Assembly: GCA_001600415.1 (NCBI GenBank)
Contig: BCJX01000003.1
Span: forward strand, 2,294,761 to 2,358,760
Source: Pascua guehoae
Lineage: Eukaryota > Basidiomycota > Tremellomycetes > Trichosporonales > Trichosporonaceae
Reading direction: 5' to 3'
DNA: 64,000 nt
The translations under genes were made by a program, and so were the position numbers. Of the stretch, positions 27,941-38,631 are shown one piece after another. Positions within the stretch are counted from its first letter, which is position 1; each line of letters starts with the position of its first letter. The notes below the pieces were generated by a model that ran no database searches, was not told the DNA's origin, and was given only the letters and a program-made list of their open reading frames with translations.

Positions 27941-30878
27941 CTACAAAAACTGCAAAACAATATACAAAGCACAAAAATATAAAAGCAGCAGACGGAGCGT
28001 ATACGTCCACGTGTCGTACTGTACAACAATGGCTCTACTAACGAAACCAAGCATGGAGTGTCCAACGCGTGCCCTCAGCACAGACTGGGCACGCAGCGAC
28101 ATACTGTTCTGCCCCATATTGCCCTGCACTTTTTTCCATGTGCGAATCATTGCTCGATCTACGCCTGCTGGTCCGCCTTGGTCTTGAGCAAGGCGAGGCC
28201 AGACCTCCATCTTTGAACCAGCGTCGATCGCGGTAATGTTCTCCATGAACAGCCTCTGCTCTTCCGCCTCCCATCTATCGTGTCAGTCATTACGCTTGAC
28301 ATCCACCACATGTGGCCCACTCACATTGGAGACGACGAAATGTGGCTCCATGTCGTACGGGACGAACGACCGGGCCTTCAATAGTCTTGAGAGGCGTCCA
28401 GGCATGCCCGGGCCGTTCTTGCGGCAGCTGATCCAAAACGGTGGCTTGTCATCGGGGGTCTCGTTGACTGCCAGATTGTGTTCGAAAGCTTCGAATACCA
28501 TCCGAGTCATGTCCTTGGTATACGTCTTCACCATTGCGGGAGTGGGATCGGTGGCGGCCAGGTCACTTCGGCCAAGAGCAGCTGTATCATCAGCATCAGA
28601 CGATATTCAGTCTTGATTTTGGCATGGTCTGGTTACTTACTTTTCCACATGTGCACCAGTTCATCGACGCGATTCATGGTTTCCCGACAAGCCTTCCACG
28701 ACAGGCACATCCTCTCCGAGCGTGCGTGGTCCGTCCCGTCTGTCATTATGACCAATGCGCATTGGCGCAGGACGCAAGGGGTGTTGAGGCAGCAGTACTC
28801 ACCTTCCACACTGTCTGGGAATGCATTGAACAAGTTCAGGAGTGAGAGGTGGTCGCTCGTCTGATGTGCGTAAATCGCCCGGCGGTCCTGGGCGATCTCG
28901 CCATCGAGCTACTCCACTGTTGTGATGGGCGGGTCTAGGATTATTAGGACTCGGTCTCGCGAAGGCTTTGCTCAACAAGTTCGGCCGGACTCACTCTGCT
29001 CCAAGACCGCTGCAAGGAGCAGGGCCTCGTACTCGAGCCCTGGGTACTTGTTGGCATTGACGACGAGGGCTCCCATCTAATGTTTGTTAACTGACTGTAT
29101 CTGTGATAAACCAAGATCCGGGAGACGCTTGTCGGCAATGGTTTCTACTCACTGCCGGTGAGAGATTCAGACGCAAGACCGACTTGCCAGTCTCCGTCAG
29201 GTTCCAAGCACGCGTGTCAATCAGGCCCAAGACCTCGAGGTCCATGACAGCCCTGAAGATCTGGGCGGGGCGGGGCGATTCTGTTGTGTGAGCTTGAAAT
29301 GTGAATGCAATGTAGCTCGAGACTTCCGACCTCCCCGTCCAACGGAAAGTGCTGGGGTCTCGTCCGGGGCGAATGTCCAAGATGCGCATCAACACTGGCG
29401 CGAGGTTGCTGCTGGTTTGGTCAGCATCCGCATGTCACCGTACACTGCCTCAGTGTGGCCGCTTCTGTCTGTGTCATGTCGTGACACCACCACAGTGGAC
29501 TCACCGCAAGTGGGGGCTCTGAGGGTTATGGTCCGGCATGTTGTTGTAATACTCTTCCGAGTAGAGGTGAATCACAACACCTGGACCATTGCGCCCACAC
29601 CGCCCTCCCCTCTGCTTGACTGAGGACTTGGCACAAGAGCACATGATGAGCTCAGAGGCGCCAGTGACGGGGCTGTACAGGGCAACCATTTCCTTGCCAG
29701 AGTCTAGAACATAAACGACGCCGGGGATCGTAAGGCTAGTTTCGGCAATGTTAGTTGCCAAAATAACCTTGCGGCGGCGGCGGAAGCGGCGTCCGTTTAT
29801 GTCGACGTCGTATGAGGGGTTGACCGCTTTGTCTTGAGCGTCCTTGCTCTGGTCGCGGTAGAGGGGGAGGACGTCGACACCATCAAACAGATGCTCGCCC
29901 GACTTGGCATCCACGAACTCGAGGGAGCCGGTAAGCTGGCGGATGGAAGCCTCGCTCGGACAAAAGACGAGGATGTCTCCATCGCGCGGGCTTGCGTCGC
30001 GCAGAAGAAGATAAATCTCCGTGGCGGCACCCTTCATCCAATCCTCGTAGTCGGTGACGACGTGGTGCTGTTCCAGCTCCTGGTGCGGGAGCGTCACGAC
30101 GGGGGGGTCGAACTCCGCAAAATGCTTCTTCCAGACGGCGTTGACGCTGGTCGCATACATCATGATCGCACGCAGTTCCGGGCGCTGCAGTAGAATCTAT
30201 GTGGTCAGCAAGCCTCGCTTCGGCTGACAGTGACATACCTCAGGCAACAGTCCCACGACCAGTTCTTGCTCCAAGTTCCGCTCGTGGACCTCGTCCAGGA
30301 TGATGATCGAGGCTTCAGACAACGTAGGGTCGCTGGACATCTGGGCAAGAAGCATGTCATTTGTGTAGACCATTGTCAGAGCGCCGGGGCTCAGGTGGGA
30401 TCCACGCATGTGGTACCCGACTGCGAGTTGGGCTCGTCGACGACGGGGTTGCGTGACGTACACTTGCCGTGCTCAGAGACAGCAACAGCATGCGCACAAA
30501 CCTGGTGGATTCTGCGTCTGAGCCTCTGGTGTTGCTTGGAAATGTAGGAATAATGAGGACTCACTGCGACGACTTTCCCGAACCAGTCCACGTTCACAAT
30601 GATGACGCGCGAGCTTGGCAGCTGATGTGAGCTATTGTCACCACCACACTGAAACATACCGCGTCAGTAAACGGCTGGAGTCCCCCATACGCAGGCAGTT
30701 GTGAGCGCCGCTCGTGGATGGCTGCATAGCCTGGGGACCATGGTTGAGGGTGGCCGTCAAGCAGCTTGAGGTGGTTTCCTTCGCCGTCCACAGACTGGCG
30801 TTGGAGGAGGAGCTCGTAGGGCAGGTGAAGGTATGTGGGAGCGGTGAGGGGGGGCTGCGAAGAGTTGATGGTGGACAT
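27941..30878 (-). CDS. DEAH-box RNA helicase-like protein with degraded ATP-binding motifs
   Basis: Multi-exon minus-strand gene; ATG at 30878 (MSTINSSQPPLTAP). The order matches DEAH/RHA helicases: ERRSQLPAYGGLQPFTDA then SRVIIVNVDWFGKVVA, which sits exactly where Walker A (GETGSGKTT) belongs but keeps only GK; motif Ia as VYVTQPRRRR; motif II as IIILDEVHERN (DEVH); motif III region MMYATSVNAV where SAT is expected; DILVFCPSE; motif V ATNIAETSLTIPGVVYVLD intact; motif VI as KQRGGRCGRNGPG. A winged-helix/ratchet region follows (VMDLEVLGLIDT, LTETGKSVL), and an OB-fold-like end with MENITAID, matching the M-x-N-V-T-A-I-D signature. The missing Gly and Ser/Thr in Walker A suggest weak or no ATPase activity. 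Exon limits around 30480-30560 and the 3' end (27941 or about 28200) are uncertain. Confidence 0.75.
30439..30462 (+). repeat. 24-bp element, copy 1 (inside the helicase gene)
   Basis: Identical over 24 bases to 31025-31048; on the minus strand it encodes the motif Ia segment VYVTQPRR of the helicase. A weaker match continues on the side away from the coding core (TTGCCG...AGAGAC). Confidence 0.85.
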
Positions 30879-31021
30879 GATGTCGTTGCCGGCCGGTGGT
30901 GGGATGGGTGTGGATGTGAAGACTGGATGAGATGGTGGGAATGGAGGGAGAGCAGAGAAGGAGATGTTTATGGGTTGATGTCAAGAGCGCTGTCCATCTC
31001 GATGCGGAGCCTCTTGGCGAC

Positions 31022-32150
31022 TCAGACGACGGGGTTGCGTGACGTACACATTGCCGCTACCAGAGACCTGAAGGCGTACCCGAAAGGTTTGACGGCCTCG
31101 GGACCTTTGGAGAATGTCTTGGGGTGCTCGTTGAGCTGGCCTTGGTTCGGGTACGCCTTGTCGCAACCGTCGTTCTCGCACTTGAACAGCCTCTCGCCCG
31201 TGTGCGTTCGCCTGTGATTTGCGAGATTGTGGGCGTTTGCAAAACACTGATCGCAGTCTTCGCACTGGTACTTTTGAAGATGGTCCTTGGCCTTGTGCGA
31301 GCTGAGCAACGCGCTCGTCTTGAAGGCCTGGTTGCATCCCTTCTCCTTGCAGACGAACCGTTTCTCGTCAGAGTGCAGCGCCATGTGAACCGCAAGGCCT
31401 TGTCGCGATGTGCAGGAAACGTCGCATCCGGGTTCCGGGCATGGGATCTTTTCGCTGTGTGCGCGCTCCACGTGGTCCCGCAGTTCCGCCATTCGTGTAA
31501 AACGGCGGTCGCAGCCGGCTTCCGTACAGGCAATGGACTTCTCGCCACCGTGATCGCATGCCATGTGCCGTTGCACATTGGGTGCTGAGCTGAACCGACG
31601 GTCGCAGGCCTCACAGGCCATAGGGGCGCTCCCCGGTATGCGAGCGGATGTGAATCACGACATGGGAGGTGCACACGAAGGTCTTGGTGCAGTTCTCCCA
31701 TGTGCTTATCGTGTCAGCTACGGCATCCAATCCAAAGATTGCATGATCGCCCTCACAGTCACTCACCAGGCGACACGACGGTTCTTCACGTCCAGCAAGT
31801 AATGACGACGCGGTGGCTGCTGCAGCGGGTCTTGCTTGTTGCACGGCTCGACGGACGACAACGGCGGCTGACCGAAGGCGAGATTCGCACAACCGTGCTT
31901 GGAGTGGGCGCCGAAAAGCTCCATCAAGAGTGACTCGGCCATGATGGTGAGGTTGTAGGCCGCCATACGCTGCAGCTTGGTCGCTCGTCGATGGTCAAAG
32001 TCTTTGAGCAATCAGAGTTGGTGTAAATGTGGGATGCGAACAGTCGAGAGGCCCCGTTGCTGATCCAACATATGACAAGATGGGCAGGTCGTTTTCCTCG
32101 TCCCTGCGAAGGATGGCCAGTTTGAGCGGTGGCGTGGGACTTAGTGACAT
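31022..32150 (-). pseudogene. C2H2 zinc-finger protein A, frameshifted and 3'-truncated
   Basis: Nucleic-acid-binding protein with about seven C2H2 fingers of TFIIIA-like spacing (C-x4-C), after an N-terminal module shared with the next gene (LPILSYVGSATG, MELFGAHSKHGC, DPLQQPPRRHY...NRRVA). An intron splits the first Cys codon of finger 1 (ACTWENCTKTF). The linker TGERPY should run straight into CEACDRRF, but four bases (31616-31619) lie where three are needed, a one-base frameshift. Later fingers are in order: CTEAGC, CPEPGC, CKEKGC, CEDC, CENDGC. The last finger loses its second His (LNEHPKTFSKG), and soon afterwards the frame enters a 24-bp sequence identical to part of the neighbouring helicase gene, then stops. 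A sequencing error at the frameshift cannot be excluded. The start at 32150 is tentative. Confidence 0.72.
31025..31048 (+). repeat. 24-bp element, copy 2 (3' end of zinc-finger gene A)
   Basis: Same 24 bases and same orientation as 30439-30462, 586 bp away. Here it supplies the last codons of gene A just before the stop. Confidence 0.85.
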
Positions 32151-32544
32151 TGGAACCTTAGGATCCTGATGGTGAGCAGCATGAAGAGAACCTTCAACAG
32201 CAGCCAAAGCTCGTCTGACAATCTGACACCTAAAAAGCATGAACCTCAAGGGCTGTGTCCATACGCTGAATCGAACAGCGGTCTCAACAGAGGCTGTCAG
32301 CCACAATGTTGCGTACTCACCACTATACTATATGAACCCACGATGAACAAGGCCAACAGAGCAGGCAGACGTTTGTGGCGGTGTTCACCGTCGCATTGTG
32401 CTCCTCGAAGCCGGGGCTGTGGGGAAATCGTTTATTATGGAGCAGGCACTTGCAGATGCGCAGGAAGAATGAGCCGCACAAATGTCAGATATGTTAGAAG
32501 GCAGTCAGAGAGCAAGGCGTTATCGGTATATATGTTCAAAAATA

Positions 32545-33749
32545 TCAAGCGGCGTGGGGCTTTTTCTCGTGCGCATTCTTGAGATGCCGGTTGAGACTGT
32601 AGTTGTCCGTGAATGCCTTTTTGCAGTCGTCTTTCGGACACGCGAACGACAGGCCCTTCCCGGTGTGGATCTTCATGTGCCGGGTCAGACCGGAGGCCTT
32701 GGTGAATTCCTTTTTGCACTCGGAACACACGTGCTTGACGCCTTCGTGCGCCCACTTCTGGTGATCGCGGAGAAGGTAGCGCATCGCAAAGACCTCGGTA
32801 CAGCCGTCGGCGTCACATGCGAACGGGGTTTTGCCCACGTGCACATTCATGTGCTGGTCGCGGTATGCCTTGTTGGCGAACGTCTGGCCGCACTCTGGAC
32901 ACTCGAAGGTCAAGCCGGTGTGTGTGTCCTTGATGTGGCCGTCCCGGTCACTCTTGTACACAAAGCCGAGACCGCACGTGTCGCAGTGGAAAGGAAGTGG
33001 CGCGCCATGAACTCGACCCATGTGCAGAGTGAGGAACCGCGCCTCGCGATAACGCTTGGGGTAAAGCTCGCACGCGAATGGCGTTTCTCCGGTGTGCTTG
33101 CGAAGATGAAGCTCGGCGTTCTGACGCGACTTGTACTTCTTCTCGCACCCGGGCCACGTGCTATGAGTGAGCTTGATGCCCCGGCTCGTATACACGTGCA
33201 AAGTCAACAACACTTACCATGCAAACCGACGGTTGGAGTCGCGCATGACGAAACGGCGTTTGGGCGGCTGTTGCAGCGGGTCCATCACGTTGCACGGTAC
33301 CACGGGAAGCCGACCATCGAAACGCGGGGTGCCACTGAAGCGCGCATCGTTTGCAAACGCGAGACCTTGACAACCCAACTTTGAGTGACAGCCAAAGAGC
33401 TCCATGAGCGGAAACAATTCCTTTCCCAGTGCCCATGGCGTAGATGTGTGATTTGAATCGTTGACCAAATCCACAAACACCAAGGAACCCGAGCCCGGTG
33501 GCGGATCCAGTGTACGACAGGACTGGCAAATTCTCCTTTCCCTTGCGTGGGATGGAAAGCTTCCAGTGGACGCCCCACTCGTTGAGATCGTGGGTTGACC
33601 GGAGATGCTTGAGGATCTCCTTGAGGGACGGCAGACGAGACTTGTCCCCATTCAGCACGTCGTCGAGGAATTTAATGGTCCCGCGAGCAAGGCCGTCCAG
33701 GACGGGGTCGAGGAGTGCCTTAATGTCATCCCGGGCCTGGGTCTCGGCT
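32545..33749 (-). CDS. C2H2 zinc-finger protein B (paralogue of A)
   Basis: Tandem paralogue of gene A. The N-terminal module reads ILKHLRSTHDLNEWGVHW, ENLPVLSYTGSATG, MELFGCHSKLGCQGLAF and DPLQQPPKRRF...NRRFA. An intron with donor near 33231 splits the first finger Cys codon exactly as in gene A, giving ACTWPGCEKKYKS. About seven fingers follow: CELYPKRY (second Cys missing), CDTCGLGF, CPECGQTF, CDADGCTEVF, CSECKKEF, CPKDDCKKAF, ending HEKKPHAA. The fingers are uninterrupted and look functional. The 5' end is unclear: between SYTGSATG and MELFG the frame changes without an obvious intron, and the N-terminal module runs in frame, past a single TAG (33752-33754), into the upstream OTU gene with no ATG in between. 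Probably a DNA- or RNA-binding regulator; targets unknown. Confidence 0.75.
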
Positions 33750-33751
33750 TT

Positions 33752-36270
33752 CTACTTGCCTGAATCTCCGGACTCTGCATCCCCTTCGTCCTGGGAGTCT
33801 CTCTTGGACTCGGCCTTTTCCAGTCGCTCACGCCAGCGCCGCGTCAGCTTGGGACGCTTACGAACGACCTTGACGGCGTCGCGGAAGAGTTTGGCAATGG
33901 CACGCCTCTGCCCACGGTTGGACTCGAACTCGGACTTGATGGGGAGGTCGCGGAGGGCCTTTGCGGCTGCCTCCTTGCTGACATTTTCCTCGTTCCACGG
34001 GTCGTTGTCGTTGTCGTTGTTATCGTCGCCGTTGAGCTCGTCATCCGTGTCCACGTCCAACGCAGAACCGTCGGACCACTCTGAGACGTTCTCGGGAGAA
34101 ATGTATCCTTCGGACTTGTCGTCATCGGAGCCGTGGCCACCATCTGATTGCTCGCGGGCGCGGGCAGCCTGCGTCCAGTCAAAGTCGTCATCGTCGCAGC
34201 CGCCGTCGTCGATGACACCGTTGGCCGAGCTATCATCTGCCGCCCCATCGCCGAAGAGATGCCACATGTCGACAAGACGGCGCTGGTTAGGACAGGCAAA
34301 GATAGGGCGATGGACTCGAACGGGGAGACTAAGCCGGGGCGTTGTACCGCGCCGCTTTGCTGCCACATACGGCTTGAAAGCGTCCCCGTCCTCGTCCTCG
34401 TCATCGGCGTCCATGTCGGCGCTGCCGCCATCCGCGGCGGTCACCTCGGCGTCCTCCACTGCCATCGGTTCGTCCTCGTCGGACGAATCTGGAACGACAA
34501 TGGGGTTCGCCAGAGACGACTTTTTCGCCTTCTTGGGACGGGGCGATTTCGTGGGGCTGTCGAGGTCGGAGCCAGAACGCTTGGACAGCCCGGTCCTGGA
34601 CGATGACTCGGACGACGGCGCTGTCGAGGGAGTGGATGAACCCCACCAGTCCGACAGGCTGGTCTGGCCCGACCCGGACGTTCGCCCAGACAGTCGCGAT
34701 GATGCGCGAGTGACCGCTGGGGTGCGCTTGGCCAAAGTTGACCTGCCGCTCGGCGGTTGTCCCCCGAGACCCGGCTGGCGTCGACCGTGTAATCGACGCG
34801 GCCCGTGAAGAGTCTGCCGGTGGCGGCGACAACTCATCACTGTTGGCAAAGACGGCGTCGACGCGGTCCCGAGGGAGGTTGGCGGGTCCGACACGGTCCT
34901 CGTTGCCGTTGCGAACGGACATGTAATGTCCGCGGTCGGGCAGGAAGATGACGACAATGGGCTCGGGCCCGCTGCCGCTGAGGCCATTGTCTGCCCCGCC
35001 GCTGCCGTCGTCGTCCGTCCTCCTCCCGCGGCCCTCGCTAACGATGTAGACCGGGCGGCCTACGGCTGCAGCCAATGCCACGGCATCGATCTCCTCTGCC
35101 CAGGTGCCGGGGTTCCGCAGGTCCTTGGCATGGTCTTCCAAGGTCTTGCCCAAGGCTGCCTCGGCGACCTGGTACCTTTCCGGAGAGGACTCGAGCTCGT
35201 TGCACGCCAATTGCCGGAGCTCGGCGTGCCGGGCATCCTCGCTGCCGCACAGCTGGTCCGAGACAGCGCGGAAGAAGCAGTTGCCGTCTCCCAGGACGTC
35301 GCGTACGGTGAGCCCCTCCGCTTCGACCCGCTCGACGATCCTTCGCTCTCGCGGCGTCAGGCCGTTGCCGGCGCTGTTGCCACCACGGAAGTTTGGCAGC
35401 GGTGGTGCCCACGCCTTGACGTGCTGGAGCGTCTTGGCGGCCTTAGACCGGCGCACACTGTGCGGCTGCCAGTTAGTGTAACTTCACTATTATGAATGCT
35501 ACTGTACTAACCTTCATAGCGACGGGTGCAGGCTTTGCTCCGCCCGCCATCTGTGTCCTTGGGACGATGAGGCCCCGAACAAAGAGCCGAACGGCCTTAC
35601 GCGGCGGTGGTCGGCACGCGGTCGTCGTCGCTGAACGGGGCGGTCCGGCGACGGGTGGCGCCGGCACCGCGCCCGACGAGCACGCCGGCGCCCTCGGGAC
35701 GACGGGCAACGCCACCGGCCCGTTCGCCACGGCTGGCGAAGACACCAGCGTGGCTACCGCAGCCCGCGAAGACGCCGGTGCGGGGCCTGGTGCAGAGCTC
35801 ACGCGCCGTTTTGCGCGAGCACTGGCAAGCGTCTTGCGGCGAGGCGGTGGACGCGGTGCCGAGCCAGGAACATGGCGCTGCACCGGAGGCGGCGCGGCGG
35901 CAGCCCGCGGAATCGACTCCCGCACACGCAGGCGCACGACCGGGAGGTCGGCGTACCGGTTCCAGCACGGAACCGGCACCGGCACCACCACCGGCCACGA
36001 CCACCGGCGGGGGGACACGGACCGGGGTGTTGGCCTTGTTGCCCTTAGCCACAGGGCGGCGCTTGCGGGGGGTCGCGGGGCGCGCTGGGGTGCCCCCAAC
36101 AACCTGACTTTGTGAGTGTCTGGTTTGTGGAGCTGGCTTGCCACAGTGTGACGTACTTTGTTGCCCTTGGCGGCCTTGGTCGAGCCCTTGCGGGCGTCCT
36201 TGTCGCCGTTGCGGGCCTTCTTGGTTGTCGCCGTTGCGGCCTTCACTGTAAGTTTCACAATCTCAGACAT
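33752..36270 (-). CDS. OTU-family deubiquitinase-like protein
   Basis: Exon 1 (36157-36270) starts MSEIVKLTVKAATATTKKAR and is Lys/Ala-rich. Exon 2 (35601-36103) is Ala/Gly/Pro/Arg-rich, beginning VVGGTPARPATPRKRRPVAK and ending SDDDRVPTTAA. Exon 3 starts at 35457 (VRRSKAAKTLQHVKAW) and holds the OTU domain: TVRDVLGDGNCFFRAVSDQL with the D-G-N-C nucleophile Cys (about 35283), PGTWAEEIDAVALAAAVGRP, and RGHYMSV with the catalytic His (about 34925). Downstream the protein continues as an acidic, Ser-rich tail (PDSSDEDEPMAVEDAEV, HRPIFACPNQRRL) ending GDAESGDSGK at 33755. The frame of the OTU part and that of the tail differ; the switch lies within about 34640-34850 and I found no convincing intron there. 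Cysteine protease chemistry on ubiquitin is inferred from the OTU signature. Confidence 0.75.
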
Positions 36271-36410
36271 GCAGCTCGACTCACGACGTTGGTCGTGCCC
36301 GCGGGGGCAACCTTGGCGCCGAGAAAAGCAAAGACCGTCCTCGCAATAGTTCACGGGGCTCTCCAGTTCCTTCCGGAGGTCTAGGAGCTTTGAGCCCGGC
36401 CTCTGGGGCA

Positions 36411-37709
36411 TTAGGTGGCCGCAAGCAGGATAGGGACGGGTGCTTTGCTGCGGGTAGGTCTCCTGCCACTGTTTGAGCGCGATGGCTTCCCTGTCTGCCG
36501 TTCTGGCTTGCCATGGTCGCTCGTCATCGCCCCCCAACGAGTGTCCGTGGTCGGCAACAGCTCGAAGCACACCCGAAGTGTCGACCCTGTGCTGAGTCAT
36601 CGTTGCCGCCATCTGGTGGAAACCGCTCACTCGCTTGTAGTTGCCGAGCGTCACTCACCGAGTTTGATGAGGGGGGCCTCGATTGGTGCGGCCGGAGCAA
36701 TCATGTCGCCGTCCTCATGAGAGTCTCTGAAGCGCTGGCGCAGCAGCTTGACCATCAAAGGTTTCTCGAGCGGGGCTGACATATGGGCGAGTCGTGCCCA
36801 ATCCAAACCTCCCGAGGAGAAACGAATGGGGCGGTCGAACATATCCAACGCTGCTTGGCGTCGCTGTTCCTGGCGGTCGTAGTTGTCCCAGTTGGGGTCT
36901 CCACGCTTCAGTTTCTGGAAGTCGACGTGTTGACGCGGTTGGTCCCATTCGAAAAGGTCTTTGAACGGGTTGACCTTGACCCTGGGGGCACGCTCGATGT
37001 CCATGTCGATGTTCGACACAATGCCCTGGGAAACCCGCACTTCCGCCCGTTCGAACGATGGGTTGTTCGCCTTCAGATGGTCGTGCCGGTTCTCATAGTC
37101 CCACCGCGGCAACCAACGCTGTTGATTAGCATACCTCGTCAAAATTATACTGCTCACCCAACCCGTTTCGAGTGCGAGATGCCGAGGATACGGAACAACC
37201 ACGAAAGTGTTGCCCCCAGATGAGTACTGGGAGAGTCGACGAGGGAGGTTTAGAGCACGCCGAGCGCCGTCCTCGGTGTCGAACTCGATGTGAACTCGAC
37301 TTTCCTCGGGCTCTGGATGGATCGAGACCTGAAAATAGTCAGCATGAGCGGGCAAACTAAACGATATTAGTGTCGGGAGTTAGGTGGTCTGCCTGGACGG
37401 TGCGCCTTACCACAACAAGCCGCACTTACGATCTTGCCGCAGTGGTCGAGTGCACTGTAGATCGTCTCGAGTGGGCTCGATTCCTCGTCGTCGCGTACGT
37501 CGATGGTCACCGCCTTGGGATTGATCGCGAAACAACGGCCATCCTTCCCACCCAGCCAGAGAGCTCCGTACCAGTGTAGTTGTCGATGTGCACTGGCTGG
37601 TTCCACTCCTCGCTCGAGGGGCCGGTTTGTTGGTCGTGCAGCTGCTGATCCTGGGTCGAGGGGTCCCTTGCGCGGCCCTTAGCCCCAGAGCAGGGCTTGC
37701 GCGGGGTCG
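36411..37709 (-). CDS. RRM-like protein of unknown function (5' end unresolved)
   Basis: Coding-looking minus-strand exons. The upstream exon (upper end 37709, after a CTAACACCCAG acceptor) reads ATPRKPCSGAKGRAR and SSEEWNQPVHIDNYTG. Then comes a fold-like segment WLGGKDGRCFAINPK, ETIYSALDHCGKI and, after an intron (GTAAGTGCGG donor), SIHPEPEESRVHIEFDTEDG ARRALNLP in two blocks; the pattern of a helix-turn followed by RVHIEFDT and a helix resembles an RRM. The C-terminal half is charged (NPFKDLFEWDQPRQHVDFQK, DMFDRPIRFSSGG, EKPLMVKLLRQRFRDS). The likely stop is TAA at 36411. One frame change near 37560 is not explained by a clear intron, and no start codon could be fixed. No family is recognised. 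Confidence 0.5.
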
Positions 37710-38631
37710 CTGGGTGTTAGATGATGTTAGCAGGAGGCACGGCAGAAGCCGTTCAATGGGTCATTTACCCCGTTCCTCTTGTGTTGGGCGGCCGGGGTAT
37801 TCGTGGTGGGTTCCTGATACAGACTACCGCACTAATGGCTGCAGGGAAGGAAGAAGGGATGTTGTAGAAAACAAGGGAATGGAGTAAAATGAAGAACGGC
37901 GATACGGAGTCTCCCCTTAAGAGGGCGCGGCGCGGTCGCGCGGACGGCCCGCGGCGCTGCCACAAGGCCGTCTCTAGTGCAACAGGGGATGTCAGTGGTG
38001 GTATGGAAGCGGGGGAAGGTGGAAGGAAGTTGGAAGGAAGGCGGAAGGAAGGCGAAAGGAAGGTGGAAGGAAGGTGGCAAGGAAGGTGGAAGGAAGGGGG
38101 AAGGAAGGTGGAAGGAAGGTGGAGGCGTGCACGGTGGCGCAGGGGGAGGTGCCACTGGCAGGACAAGCCTTGGTACAATGGTGCACCCGGTGCCGAAGGC
38201 GCTTGAAGCGCAAGCGTGGTGAGTTGCTCTCGGCCGCTTCCCCGTAACGGACGGGTTGAACTATGTACTCGACGAGTGTATTGAGTACCCAGCTACCCTG
38301 GGTTATAAATTCCGGCCTCCAAGAGACGAAGTGATGACCTTCAAAAAATCTCCAACTCCACGAGGGTTAACCACCAAAAATCAAGTTAAGTAGGCTATAA
38401 GGGAACTCGATCGAGAGTGCGACCTTGTAAACCACAGAGCGGCCCGAAAACCAGATTCCTCGCACATTGCTCAATACTGTCATCAATTTTGGTTCCGCCG
38501 GGGTTATCTTTATCACTCACGCAGCAAAGAAGGAACCATTGTGCTGCGCACGTGGCGTCCCATTGCCTTAACTCTGGGGCTAGTCGGTGGGTCAAAATGT
38601 AAAGTCCGGGACAAAAGGGTTGCATGAGTTT
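37710..38631. other. Intergenic, with GGAAGGAAGGT minisatellite
   Basis: Apart from the purine minisatellite and possible first exon(s) of the RRM-like gene near 37790, nothing is seen. Frames crossing the repeat encode low-complexity EGGRKVEGRW-type peptides on plus and Pro/Ser/Phe on minus and are not credible genes. Confidence 0.5.
38016..38130 (+). repeat. Purine-rich minisatellite, GGAAGGAAGGT(G) unit
   Basis: About ten imperfect copies of an 11-12 bp unit GGAAGGAAGGTG, almost free of pyrimidines on the plus strand. Confidence 0.92.

Noticed and set aside
37977..38222. EGGRK-repeat open frame
   Set aside because: Pure translation of the purine minisatellite; no evidence of a gene.
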